Positions 7,517 to 14,995 of a stretch of DNA of 34,398 bases are shown here, piece by piece (the stretch's first letter is position 1; each line of letters begins with the position of its first letter). Origin of the DNA: an uncultured Pseudomonadota bacterium (GTDB lineage Bacteria > Pseudomonadota > Alphaproteobacteria > RF32 > CAG-239); contig CASFJL010000014.1 of the NCBI GenBank assembly GCA_949295005.1, positions 1 to 34,398 on the forward strand, read 5' to 3'. The translations under genes were made by a program, and so were the position numbers. Below the pieces are notes generated by a model that did no database searches, had not been told where the DNA came from, and worked only from the letters and a program-made list of their open reading frames with translations.

Positions 7517-7583
7517 TGAAAATTTATAGTTATCTTTATTTTTGGTCGTTGTATTTTTTTACTGGCTTGCATTTACTCTTTTA

Positions 7584-7697
7584 TTACCAATTTACGACAC
7601 CTGCAAATTTTGCATGAGTCGTGTTTTCCAATGGTTTTATTAAGTTTAACTGGAAAATATAAAAATCTACCCAGAGGTTCACATTATCTCCACACAT
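7584..7697 (-). pseudogene. possible small ORF or gene remnant with CxxC
   Basis: The 284-bp gap between antitoxin and portal holds a leftward frame ending at 7584. From the ATG at 7697 it gives 37 aa, and a TTG four codons upstream gives a start of MLCTMCGDNVNLWVDF. The CxxC and balanced composition suggest it could once have been, or still be, a tiny zinc-ribbon protein. There is no good Shine-Dalgarno. The frame is open further upstream towards the antitoxin stop without a clear start, so it may be a stub left by insertion of the toxin-antitoxin module. I do not recognise a family. Confidence 0.25.
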
Positions 7698-7750
7698 AGT
7701 GCAAAGCAAGAGGTCTTTCTGGGTTTGTCCCGTATTGTTTTTTATGTAAG

Positions 7751-8053
7751 TTAAGCTCTGATTGCTTCAAATACACATTTAGGGTCATAGGCAATTACAT
7801 TTAGCAATACTTTTGCAGGACCTTCAGGTTGGCGTTTCCCTTGTTCCCAGTTACGAACAGTTGCCAGATTGAATCCGAATGTATCCGCAAATGCTTCTTG
7901 AGTTAAGTCTAACTTTTCGCGCAATTCTTTAACATCAATATTTTTAACTTCTACCTTATGGACTTTTGCTCCATTAGGTTCGTTTTTAGCAAAACTCAAA
8001 GCATCTTTGAGGCCATTTAATATTGACATTTCTGTTTCATTAAATTTTTCCAT
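7751..8053 (-). CDS. HigA-like antitoxin, XRE-family HTH
   Basis: This 100-aa protein neutralises the toxin encoded just upstream and represses the shared promoter. Its C-terminal two thirds form a classical XRE helix-turn-helix: DVKELREKLDLTQEAFADTF, then FNLATVRNWEQGKRQPEGPA. An ATG at 8065 is in frame, but GAGGG seven bases before the ATG at 8053 makes 8053 the better start. The gene overlaps the toxin gene by 14 bp, so the two are coupled. Toxin-before-antitoxin order is that of higBA modules. Confidence 0.85.
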   Translation of the reverse strand: MEKFNETEMSILNGLKDALSFAKNEPNGAKVHKVEVKNIDVKELREKLDLTQEAFADTFGFNLATVRNWEQGKRQPEGPAKVLLNVIAYDPKCVFEAIRA

Positions 8054-8399
8054 GTCTACCCTCATATTGTTTAACCAACTCTTTTAAGAGTTTTGCATAT
8101 TCATTTTTTGCAGCCTCTGAAATATTTTCCATTACATTTTTTGCAAATGCAGAAATTAAAAACAGAGGAATATTATCATTATGATAATAGTATATAATTC
8201 TATAGCTTCCACTTTTACCTTGATTAGGTCTTGCCCATCTTAGTTTTCTTAAACCGCCGGTTCCTGAAATTAGAACACCAGCTTTGGGATTTTCTGCCAG
8301 AAAATCAATTAAAGAATTCTTTTCTTCATCTGTTAAATGTTGCTTTGCAAAATTAACAAATTCCCTTGTTTCTACTACAGTTATATACTTATTTATCAT
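8040..8399 (-). CDS. RelE/HigB-like toxin
   Basis: The 119-aa protein resembles RelE-superfamily mRNA interferases of the HigB-2 kind. The family signature is the block GGLRKLRWARPNQGKSGSYR followed by IIYYYHNDNIPLFLISAFAK, with a basic active face (Lys, Arg) and a C-terminal helix EAAKNEYAKLLKELVKQYEG. It likely cleaves mRNA at the ribosome when the antitoxin decays. The start at 8399 is 14 bases from the -10 box, so the leader is very short. The module sits inside the phage head operon and probably stabilises the prophage. Confidence 0.85.
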   Translation of the reverse strand: MINKYITVVETREFVNFAKQHLTDEEKNSLIDFLAENPKAGVLISGTGGLRKLRWARPNQGKSGSYRIIYYYHNDNIPLFLISAFAKNVMENISEAAKNEYAKLLKELVKQYEGRHGKI

Positions 8400-8412
8400 A
8401 AATTATATTCCT

Positions 8413-8461
8413 ATACTACGCCATTGGCTTATAAATGTCAAGGAAAAAGTACGCCAATGGC
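8413..8461 (-). promoter_or_regulatory. toxin-antitoxin promoter with two operator palindromes
   Basis: Leftward -35 TTGACA (8436-8441) and -10 TAGTAT (8413-8418) are 17 bp apart, close to consensus. The palindromes GCCATTGGC (8420-8428) and GCCAATGGC (8453-8461) are embedded in matching TACGCCAWTGGCTTAT repeats whose centres are 33 bp apart, three helical turns. One lies between the promoter boxes and one just upstream. This is the expected layout for antitoxin autorepression. Confidence 0.85.
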
Positions 8462-8514
8462 TTATTTTTATTATTATCGATAATGATATATCTAAAATAT
8501 TTATATATTATGAA

Positions 8515-8742
8515 TCAAAAACTCACTCTAATGACTTTTCTTTTTTTAATTCCCTTTGCTTGGCTTATTTTTCCTTGCAAATATGAAATATATTCTTTTA
8601 GTTTTGCGGCATCGGCTTGAGCGTAAGATGTTGAGCCGACACCATCCACATTAACGCTGACGGTTCTTGCTCCAATCATAAGCTCATGATAAGCCAACTC
8701 CGCTTCCTCTAATTGTTTTTCTAAAATTTCAATCTTTGTCAT
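8515..8742 (-). CDS. head-tail joining protein, lambda gpW family
   Basis: The 75-aa product matches lambda W (68 aa), which plugs the portal after packaging and prepares FII binding. The shared pattern is an N-terminal helix ending in ELMIGARTVSVNVDGVGSTS, followed by a second helix DAAKLKEYISYLQGKI and a basic C-terminus. In lambda, W lies directly between terminase and portal. Here it follows TerL by nine bases, but the toxin-antitoxin module lies between it and the portal gene. Confidence 0.8.
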   Translation of the reverse strand: MTKIEILEKQLEEAELAYHELMIGARTVSVNVDGVGSTSYAQADAAKLKEYISYLQGKISQAKGIKKRKVIRVSF

Positions 8743-8751
8743 TGTAAATCC

Positions 8752-10635
8752 TTATAAATATGGGTCTTGTGCTTTGACTATCTTTGGCAAAATATCAAGT
8801 TTTGGTTTTTTCTTTGTTGCCGAATTAACCTTTTCTTTACTTTCTGGAATAAGAGCTTTCTCTAAATTCCGCCATTTTGTTTCGGTAAATTGTTCTATAC
8901 CAAAACTTATGCTTGCAGCTCTGGCGTAAACACGACAATCAAGAGCTTCGTTTCGTTCCCTTGTTTTCTGCCATTCGCGTTTTTGATAGCCTCTAACCAT
9001 TTTTGTAACAAGTTGTTCGGCGGTTAATTGTTTGAAATACTCGCTGTCATATTTGGGAAAATGACAATATCCGGCAGGATAGCTCTCGTCTTCATTTTGA
9101 GTTAGCCTTAAAAATTGGTATAATTCCGATTTTAGAATTGATGTACCAACGCTCCAAACTTTAGCTCCGCGGCGAAGTCTTTTGCCGTTGATGTTCAAAT
9201 CCACCCTTGTCGGCAGGCCTAATGGCGTAACGCCGCTATCTGTTCCTTTGATTGCCATAGCAAAATTTATGGGTTGTTTACGCACCCAGTTATATACTTG
9301 TTGCGTTGCAAAACCGCTATCTATAGCAAAGCGTGAGATTGGCAACATTACACCGGAAGAATGTTCAAAGTATCGTTTAGAAAATTCGCTTAGTTCGTTC
9401 CAAACTTCTTCTCTGGCGGTATCTCCGTTAATGATGAAGTAACCAACCGACCAGCTTTCCTTATTTCTGCCCCAAGCAACGACTTCACATTCTATACGGT
9501 CTTTTTGGACATCGGCTCCGGCGGTTAAGAATAAACCACCGCTGGGGACGATTTCTTGCTGATAGTCTTCTCGCTTGTCAAAGAGAATCTGCCATTCCGG
9601 AGCTTCTCCTTTTTCAAGCCACGTTTCTCCTAAAACGGTATTTACCCAAACTTTTAAGAGATTGTCCTTATTCTTAGCGTCCAAGAATTGTTTAACGGCA
9701 TCCGCCCAAGAAAACCACCCAACCGGAGAATATAAAGAAGAAAGATGAAAACCTGCGACAATACTTTTAGGATTTGTTTTTTCCCAAATACCATTTTCTA
9801 ACATCCAAGTTTTTAAGTGTTCTTCAATAATTGCGCCACAGTGTTCGCAAATGTAGGTTGCCGTGGCAGGGTCATCATTTTCAAAATGGATTTGTTTCCA
9901 TTTAAGCGATTGCCTTTTGTTGCAATATGGACACGGAACCATATAATGACGTTGGTCTGATTGTTCGTATTCATATTCAATTCGGCTAACACCTTGAATA
10001 GTCGGTGTCGAAACCATAAAGATTTTACGGCGATTGAAGGTACTTGTTCTTTTGATAGCCAAATTTACAGGGTCGCCTTCACCTTCAACATCTCCTTTAT
10101 AGGCATCTATTTCATCAAGAAAAATATAGCGGACCGGCATTGAACGAAGTCCGATAGCGGAGTTTGCACCGGTTAAAACCAATACGCCACCTTGAAATTC
10201 TTTCATCAAAGTTGTGTTGCTTGCATCTTTGGAGCGGCGATCACTGATAACGCCTTTTAATTCAGGAATTGCCTCAAACATCGGGTCTATACGAGTTTTG
10301 GAAGTTCTTTTGGCACCGTCAACGGTTGGCATAACCAACATAACGGGTCCGGGGGATAAATGAACAATATAACCTAAAAAGTTATTACCAACCTCGGTAC
10401 CACCAATTTGTGCGCCTTTCATAAAAACGACTTTTTCAATACCGGAATATGGAGAAAGACAATCCATAATCTCTTTTAAATATGGCGTTCGTGATGTTCG
10501 CCATTTTCCGGGTTCCGCTGATGCTTTTTGCGAAAGAATCCTATATTTATCTGCCCACTCGGATATATTCATAAGCGGGTCCGGCTTTAATCCGGCATTA
10601 AATCCTTCATTGTAGATTGCAAAAGCATCAGCCAC
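8752..10635 (-). CDS. terminase large subunit (lambda gpA family)
   Basis: The 627-aa protein is the ATP-driven packaging motor and cos nuclease. The Walker A-like loop is KGAQIGGTE (residues 73-81) and the Walker B motif is IFLDEIDAY (171-179). A zinc-finger-like pair CPYC...CEHC follows the ATPase domain, and the C-terminal nuclease begins with ADVQKDRIECEVVAWG. Length equals lambda A (641 aa). gpA-type terminases normally work on cos sites, which predicts one nearby. The start overlaps the TerS stop by eight bases. Confidence 0.93.
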   Translation of the reverse strand: MADAFAIYNEGFNAGLKPDPLMNISEWADKYRILSQKASAEPGKWRTSRTPYLKEIMDCLSPYSGIEKVVFMKGAQIGGTEVGNNFLGYIVHLSPGPVMLVMPTVDGAKRTSKTRIDPMFEAIPELKGVISDRRSKDASNTTLMKEFQGGVLVLTGANSAIGLRSMPVRYIFLDEIDAYKGDVEGEGDPVNLAIKRTSTFNRRKIFMVSTPTIQGVSRIEYEYEQSDQRHYMVPCPYCNKRQSLKWKQIHFENDDPATATYICEHCGAIIEEHLKTWMLENGIWEKTNPKSIVAGFHLSSLYSPVGWFSWADAVKQFLDAKNKDNLLKVWVNTVLGETWLEKGEAPEWQILFDKREDYQQEIVPSGGLFLTAGADVQKDRIECEVVAWGRNKESWSVGYFIINGDTAREEVWNELSEFSKRYFEHSSGVMLPISRFAIDSGFATQQVYNWVRKQPINFAMAIKGTDSGVTPLGLPTRVDLNINGKRLRRGAKVWSVGTSILKSELYQFLRLTQNEDESYPAGYCHFPKYDSEYFKQLTAEQLVTKMVRGYQKREWQKTRERNEALDCRVYARAASISFGIEQFTETKWRNLEKALIPESKEKVNSATKKKPKLDILPKIVKAQDPYL

Positions 10636-11104
10636 TTTCTAAAATTTCCTCAATAACTTGTCGTATTTCTTTAGTTAAAATTTCGTGTATTCGGTTTGTG
10701 TCGCTTTCTTTGGCAAGCATTGAAGCCACTCTGTCCGGTATATTCAATAAGGCATCTCGTACCATTCGCCCTTTATTGAAAGCGGCAATTCTAACGCCGT
10801 CAGCCGACACCAACATTTTGGCGGCTTCCTTGTTTTTTGTTTCAAGATATTTGACTTTTTCAATTTCGCTTTTTATTCGTGTTTTTAGTAATACAGTTGA
10901 CAGATTACCTAAGTCATCCATACCACCCAGCGCATTTTTACTACTTTTCATAGGCTGACGTATTGCCGCGATAGCCATATCGGCTTCTTCTTCGTTGATT
11001 TTGCCGTTATGTAATTTGATTGTCCCGTTGTTTACTAACTTATTTACATATTGTCGGGTATAATTATGTTTTCTGCCCCATGCCGCTTGCGTGATATATG
11101 CCAT
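10628..11104 (-). CDS. terminase small subunit (Nu1-like)
   Basis: This 158-aa protein should bind the packaging site and recruit TerL. The N-terminal helix-turn-helix is visible in ITQAAWGRKHNYTRQYVNKL, and the rest is helical (IEKVKYLETKNKEAAKMLVS, then the oligomerisation-type C-terminal region). The layout is that of Nu1-like DNA-packaging proteins, which have a winged HTH then a coiled-coil dimerisation region. It overlaps TerL by eight bases. Confidence 0.8.
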   Translation of the reverse strand: MAYITQAAWGRKHNYTRQYVNKLVNNGTIKLHNGKINEEEADMAIAAIRQPMKSSKNALGGMDDLGNLSTVLLKTRIKSEIEKVKYLETKNKEAAKMLVSADGVRIAAFNKGRMVRDALLNIPDRVASMLAKESDTNRIHEILTKEIRQVIEEILESG

Positions 11105-11143
11105 AACTTACTAAACTTCTTTGTGATATGCCTATGAAAATCA

Positions 11144-11178
11144 TTGCAACCCTATGTGAATATATTATAATGTCTGTA
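11144..11178 (+). promoter_or_regulatory. rightward promoter giving an apparently leaderless mRNA
   Basis: TTGCAA (11144-11149) and TATAAT (11166-11171) are 16 bp apart. The ATG at 11178 begins only seven bases after the -10 box, at the expected transcription start, so the message should have no or almost no leader. No Shine-Dalgarno is present. Confidence 0.65.
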
Positions 11179-11618
11179 TGAAAATTAAATTTGTTACACA
11201 TAATCTAAAAGTTACTGGATTTAAGTATTTTTGGTTAAAATATGTAAGGGGCTTTGACCCTACGGTTCATTGTGCAAAGTGCTTACTTGGCGATTATTCC
11301 CAAAAAGTAAATCTCTTTATGCCGGTTAATACCGAAATTGAGCTAAATGAATTTTCAGACTATAAATGTTTATATCTTTGTGGCGTAATCGGTTATGTAA
11401 ATAATCTTCACGTTCCCTTTGTTCCAAGCGATAATGAAAATGATATCATTACCGCTGAAACATATCGGGGAGATAAAGTCATTATAACCGGAGCAAAGCG
11501 TTTGCCAATTCCACCGTTAGAAAATGGTTATAATGGTTTATCTCGTGCTTTCACATCTTGCCGTAATTATCAATTTGGAGTTAGTTACCTTTTGCCAATG
11601 CAAGATGATAAGCATTGA
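11178..11618 (+). CDS. unrecognised 146-aa protein on the opposite strand (moron-like)
   Basis: This is the only clear rightward gene in the prophage and has its own consensus promoter. I do not recognise a family. The N-terminal part has a Cys pair (VHCAKCLLGDYS) and a cluster of aromatic residues. The rest looks beta-rich (VNLFMPVNTEIELNEF, KCLYLCGVIGYVNNLHVPFV). Its 3' end overlaps the convergent methyltransferase gene by 38 bp. An independent promoter within the late block is the signature of a moron expressed during lysogeny, for example a superinfection-exclusion or defence gene. That role is inference only. Confidence 0.6.
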   Translation: MKIKFVTHNLKVTGFKYFWLKYVRGFDPTVHCAKCLLGDYSQKVNLFMPVNTEIELNEFSDYKCLYLCGVIGYVNNLHVPFVPSDNENDIITAETYRGDKVIITGAKRLPIPPLENGYNGLSRAFTSCRNYQFGVSYLLPMQDDKH

Positions 11619-12981
11619 TGACATCTTTACTTCGACCTATAGGCTTTCCGTCCGGATGTAACATCTCAAATTCGCGAGTGATTGATTCTTCAATGGCCTG
11701 TTTGGGCAAAACAATATTTTTTACTCCAGACATACACCAAACTCCCGGATTATGACGCTCAAGTTTTGCCTCGGTTGCATTGATATATCTACGCCCCAGA
11801 GCAATAGCTTCTTTTTGCCGGTGAAACTTTTGATAAAACCAATGTCCTTTTCGGAATAATGCAGAAAATCCGTCATCATCCAAGAACTCTATATATCGGT
11901 GTGATTTAGCTTCTCCGGCATAAGTCGTTCTGTCTTGCAAATCTATTTTTTCTCTGGCTCTACCTGAAAAATAGATTTTGCCACCCATACGACACATCGC
12001 ATTAACAAATGTCAAAACATCGTTTTCGGCAGTCATACTGTCAACGGAATTAAGAACATAGTCGCAAATAACAATATCAAATAATCCTTTGGTTTCTAAT
12101 TGTTCACAAAGATTATCTATCATTTTATGGACCATTGTCGAATCAATAAAATTTCCTTTGCGATAAAACAACTCAACGCCATGTATGTCGTAGCCGATTT
12201 TTCGGAGCTTTCTCACATAATCAGCTTGTCCACAGCCAAAATCCAAAATCCGTTCTCCTTTTTTGTAATTTGGAATTAAACTTCTTTCGTATGTAGGAGA
12301 GGCGTTAAATGGTTTTTCGACTTCTTCATCATGACGTAATCGGAATTTCTGAGCGAAAGTTTGAATAAATGTCGTTTTAGCCAGATGTTCATAAGAGAAT
12401 TTGCCATACTTTTTATTTAAGAATTCCTCGGCAATTTGAGCTTTATCGTTTGGAATCCGATAAACTCGTGCCGGAATTCCCATTGCGCGACAAGCCAAAA
12501 CATATTGTCCGGCGTGGATAACCTTGCCGGCTTGTGTTGCCACACAGGCTCCCCAATTACCATACTTGATTATGAGCTTGCAGATTTCATTACGGACATT
12601 TGCCATTTTGGCACGCATATTACCACGGAGCTTAATCGGTGGTACCATTTCAAAACCAAGATTTTCACTCCTTCCAACCCAAGCTCTTTCATCTCCGCTA
12701 TCAAAATCGGTGCCGTTGTGTAGTTGGTTAAAGCGAATTTCATCAGTTTGATTGATGTTCTTAGGCAAAAGATAAACCGGAGCTTTATCAATACCGGCGG
12801 CCAGCAGAGCTTTTGTCCTTTGGTGTCCGGCAACAATCAAATTTCCCGAAACAATAATAGGTTTGACAATTCCCAAAGTCTTTATTGAGTCCCTTAATGT
12901 TTTGAGAGATTCTTCATCTATTTGCCGAGGGTTATAATCTGCGCCGACTAAATCTTTGATGGGATAATCTAATTCTAACAT
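11581..12981 (-). CDS. ParB-like nuclease domain fused to a class I SAM methyltransferase
   Basis: The 466-aa protein has three parts. Residues 1-90 are a ParB/sulfiredoxin-like domain with the signature YNPRQ (16-20) and AGHQRT (51-56). Residues 140-200 look like a second, degenerate ParB fold: GKVIHAGQYVLACRAMGIPA aligns with the GHxR region but the Arg is replaced. Residues 240-350 are a Rossmann methyltransferase with motif I ILDFGCGQAD (245-254), an acidic motif II (IHGVE) and IVICDYVLNSV (303-313). It lacks the DPPY/NPPF of N6-adenine or the PCQ of C5-cytosine enzymes, so the substrate may not be a ring nitrogen of DNA. It overlaps the upstream ParB-like gene by seven bases. Confidence 0.75.
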   Translation of the reverse strand: MLELDYPIKDLVGADYNPRQIDEESLKTLRDSIKTLGIVKPIIVSGNLIVAGHQRTKALLAAGIDKAPVYLLPKNINQTDEIRFNQLHNGTDFDSGDERAWVGRSENLGFEMVPPIKLRGNMRAKMANVRNEICKLIIKYGNWGACVATQAGKVIHAGQYVLACRAMGIPARVYRIPNDKAQIAEEFLNKKYGKFSYEHLAKTTFIQTFAQKFRLRHDEEVEKPFNASPTYERSLIPNYKKGERILDFGCGQADYVRKLRKIGYDIHGVELFYRKGNFIDSTMVHKMIDNLCEQLETKGLFDIVICDYVLNSVDSMTAENDVLTFVNAMCRMGGKIYFSGRAREKIDLQDRTTYAGEAKSHRYIEFLDDDGFSALFRKGHWFYQKFHRQKEAIALGRRYINATEAKLERHNPGVWCMSGVKNIVLPKQAIEESITREFEMLHPDGKPIGRSKDVINAYHLALAKGN

Positions 12982-13601
12982 TTGGGTAATAAAACCTTTG
13001 CTACAAAGCCATAACGAACGCCGTTTTCTTTTACAAAATTCTCGTAAGCATCAACCAAGCTCTGATATTCTTCTTCCGAAATATGGATTTTGTAACTGCC
13101 AAACGACAAGAATTTATTTGTTTGTGTCTTTTCTTCCTTTTCGCCTTCCAAGGGGTCCAAAAGTTCGTTGTCGTTATCTAACTTAAGGATATCATTAAGG
13201 AAATCATCATCAAAACCGGTAATTTCCAAATCAAGTCCATCATCAAGAATTAATTGCAACTGTTCTGATAATTTGCCTAAATCCCAACCGGCATTAAGAG
13301 CGATTTGGTTTTCTGAAATACATAAACGTGCTTTTTGGGCAGGGCTTAAGCCGCGAATAATCATTACCGGTACTTCTTCAACGCCCAACATTTCTCCAGC
13401 GGCTTTTCTTCCGTGTCCGGCAAGAATCATATCATTTTCATCAATAAGCATTGGAGCGGTCCAGCCGTTTTCCATCATGGAATTGGCAATTTGCATAATT
13501 TGCTCTTTGTTATGAGTGCGTGCGTTTCCCTCATATTCCTTTAAATCAGCCAGTTTGCGGCGACTATACTCAAGATTTGTGTTTACCTGTACTTTTTCCA
13601 T
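12975..13601 (-). CDS. ParB-like nuclease domain protein
   Basis: The 208-aa product has the ParB/Srx signature NARTH (26-30) and ILAGHGRKAAGEMLGVEEVP (59-78), followed by a helical region ARLCISENQIALNAGWDLGK typical of phage ParB-like proteins upstream of terminase. Such proteins may act as DNA-binding CTPase-like clamps or nucleases associated with packaging or modification. The ATG at 13601 has AAGGATG upstream. A strong terminator lies just 16 bases before that Shine-Dalgarno, so expression appears to need read-through. Confidence 0.75.
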   Translation of the reverse strand: MEKVQVNTNLEYSRRKLADLKEYEGNARTHNKEQIMQIANSMMENGWTAPMLIDENDMILAGHGRKAAGEMLGVEEVPVMIIRGLSPAQKARLCISENQIALNAGWDLGKLSEQLQLILDDGLDLEITGFDDDFLNDILKLDNDNELLDPLEGEKEEKTQTNKFLSFGSYKIHISEEEYQSLVDAYENFVKENGVRYGFVAKVLLPKC

Positions 13602-13616
13602 AAGTTTACATCCTTA

Positions 13617-13650
13617 TATAAAAAATGGCGGTTTTCCTAGAAAAACCGCC
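13617..13650 (-). terminator. rho-independent terminator directly before the packaging operon
   Basis: Leftward, a 9-10-bp stem GGCGGTTTTT/GAAAACCGCC with a four-base loop is followed by ATTTTTTAT. It ends about ten bases from the ribosome binding site of the first packaging-block gene. No promoter fits between, so late transcripts must pass it. Confidence 0.85.
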
Positions 13651-13814
13651 TAATTTGTCAACTAAATTATTGTTTTAACTTTAAAATCATAACAGATTGA
13701 TTCAAAATAATTTTTTATTTTTGCTTATTCTGTGAAAAAATAACGCAAAACCTGATAAATCAAGGAAAAATCCCAAAAATGTCAACTATGTCAACCAAAA
13801 TTTTTGAGCTATCG

Positions 13815-13870
13815 GCTTAAAATACGCCGCGCTTGAGCCACCCCTATAGGGTTTATCTTCCAGAAGGACC
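13815..13870 (-). other. candidate cos (packaging) region
   Basis: In an AT-rich surround, this stretch is GC-rich. Read leftward it has CTGGGTCCTTCTGG, then the palindromic CCCTATAGGG core, then GGGGTGGC and AAGCGCGGCG. This recalls lambda cosN, where GGGGCGGCGACCTCGCGGG spans the nicks and precedes the terminase genes. The presence of gpA- and Nu1-type terminase subunits downstream predicts a cos site. Exact nick positions cannot be read from sequence. Confidence 0.35.
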
Positions 13871-13897
13871 CAGAGCAATTTTCGGTGTCTATCAGGC

Positions 13898-13940
13898 ATA
13901 AAAAAATGAGAGAAGTTGCCTATCGACACCTTTTCTCATC
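13898..13940 (-). terminator. rho-independent terminator with alternative pairing
   Basis: Leftward, a 10-bp stem ATGAGAAAAG/CTTCTCTCAT (one mismatch) is followed by seven T. The 14-base loop (13916-13929) can itself pair with 13884-13897 (GGTGTC/GACACC plus AGGC/GCCT), giving a pseudoknot or an anti-terminator arrangement. Confidence 0.7.
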
Positions 13941-14048
13941 TTATCTAAATCATAACGGAAAACTTTTGAAAATGTCCATACAAAAAATCAGTGTATCAGA
14001 AAGAATAAGTTTTTTATAGTTCAATACAGCTCCATACAAGGGATAAAC

Positions 14049-14564
14049 TTATTCTATGTTAAAAGCATCATCATATTTCATTACCCCATTTAATGGAAAT
14101 GGGTTATTCGTTAAACAAAGAGCCATAAAGTATTCATCATCAACGATAAAAGGGGCTTTTATTCCATATCTACTTGCTGGAATATATCCTGATTTTGAAT
14201 AATATTCGGGATATCCTAAGACAACAGAAAAGTCATATCCCAATTCTTTTGCTATCTTATGCCCTGTTTGAATTAAAGAAAGTCCTATCCCTTTTCTTTG
14301 ATATTGGGGTGAAACAGATAAGGGGGCAAGAGCAAGAACTTCATGGTTATTTACTTTGGCTTTTGTGAATAAAATGTGTCCAACTATTTTATCATTATCC
14401 ACTGCAACTAAAGATAATTCAGGTATGTAAGATGTGCTTTTTCTTAATGCCTTAACCAAATCTTGTTCATTACCATCGCTATGGACAGCTGTTTTGAAAG
14501 CCTCAGTTATAACATAGTTTATTTCTGCATAGTCAGTTTGTTTTTCTGCTCTGATTGTAAACAT
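14049..14564 (-). CDS. GNAT-family N-acetyltransferase
   Basis: The 171-aa protein has the GNAT fold typical of YhbS-like enzymes: MFTIRAEKQTDYAEINYVI at the start, strand LSLVAVDNDKIVGHILFTKA, then the acetyl-CoA loop VSPQYQRKGIGLSLIQTGHK (Q/R-x-x-G-x-G/A motif), and GYPEYYSKSGYIPA. It should transfer acetyl from acetyl-CoA to a small amine or a protein. A TTG-initiated longer form is possible, but AAAGGGAAA before the ATG at 14564 supports this start. It is likely a cargo gene, not a structural one. It sits at the end of the early operon, just before the control region. Confidence 0.85.
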   Translation of the reverse strand: MFTIRAEKQTDYAEINYVITEAFKTAVHSDGNEQDLVKALRKSTSYIPELSLVAVDNDKIVGHILFTKAKVNNHEVLALAPLSVSPQYQRKGIGLSLIQTGHKIAKELGYDFSVVLGYPEYYSKSGYIPASRYGIKAPFIVDDEYFMALCLTNNPFPLNGVMKYDDAFNIE

Positions 14565-14623
14565 TTTTAATTTCCCTTTATTCTTTTGCTTAAGTGTAAT
14601 TTGAGCCTTTATTTTTTTCAATG

Positions 14624-14995
14624 CTATTTTGTTATCTTTTCACTTAAAAAATCGAGGGCTTTGTTGAGCTTTTCATTACCGGAGCTTCGAGATATTCCCA
14701 AAGTCGTACAGATAAATTTCCAGCTTTTTCGTTGAGCTTTATACCAAATCAATTTTCTTTCAATTTCAGTTAGCATTGTAGTCCAATCCAAAACTTCATC
14801 AAGTCTTGAGAGTTGTTCGGAAGATGGGCGCAATCTTATGACACGCGGTTCTTGCTGGAGAATTTCCAAAGGTGAGTAAATGATATCAGGCCAAAAGCTC
14901 TTACATCTGGGCATTGTTACTGGCGGCAATTTCTTTAAGGTATAAATAGCTTCCTCAAAGCGGTCTAATATTTCCTGTCTTGTCATTTTAGCCAT
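14624..14995 (-). CDS. HTH protein, DUF6362-like, possible late regulator
   Basis: The 123-aa product ends in a sigma-region-4-like helix-turn-helix: TEIERKLIWYKAQRKSWKFI then TTLGISRSSGNEKLNKALDF. It resembles the DUF6362 family of alphaproteobacterial prophages. Position at the end of the replication block, before the terminators and packaging genes, suits a late-gene activator or antiterminator of the RinA/ArpU/Q sort, which is my inference. AAGGAAGGG before the ATG at 14995 makes that start better than the in-frame ATG at 15052. It overlaps the loader gene by eight bases. Confidence 0.65.
   Translation of the reverse strand: MAKMTRQEILDRFEEAIYTLKKLPPVTMPRCKSFWPDIIYSPLEILQQEPRVIRLRPSSEQLSRLDEVLDWTTMLTEIERKLIWYKAQRKSWKFICTTLGISRSSGNEKLNKALDFLSEKITK

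Larger units (their letters stand above)
13602..14048 (-). other. 447-bp non-coding control region of the prophage
   Basis: There is no credible gene here. It separates the early/replication block from the packaging block and contains two terminators (13617-13650 and 13898-13940), a possible pseudoknot (13884-13940) and a GC-rich patch (about 13815-13870) that resembles a cos region. I looked for a late promoter between 13960 and 14048 and see no convincing -35/-10 pair. Confidence 0.6.

Noticed and set aside
8284-8620. Rightward open frames across the toxin gene start and promoter
   Set aside because: They cross the toxin-antitoxin promoter and the gpW gene in antisense, are Phe/Ile-rich from AT content, and have no RBS.
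13842-13851. CCCTATAGGG as a restriction or operator site
   Set aside because: A single 10-bp palindrome with no partner; I kept it only as part of the cos-like patch.
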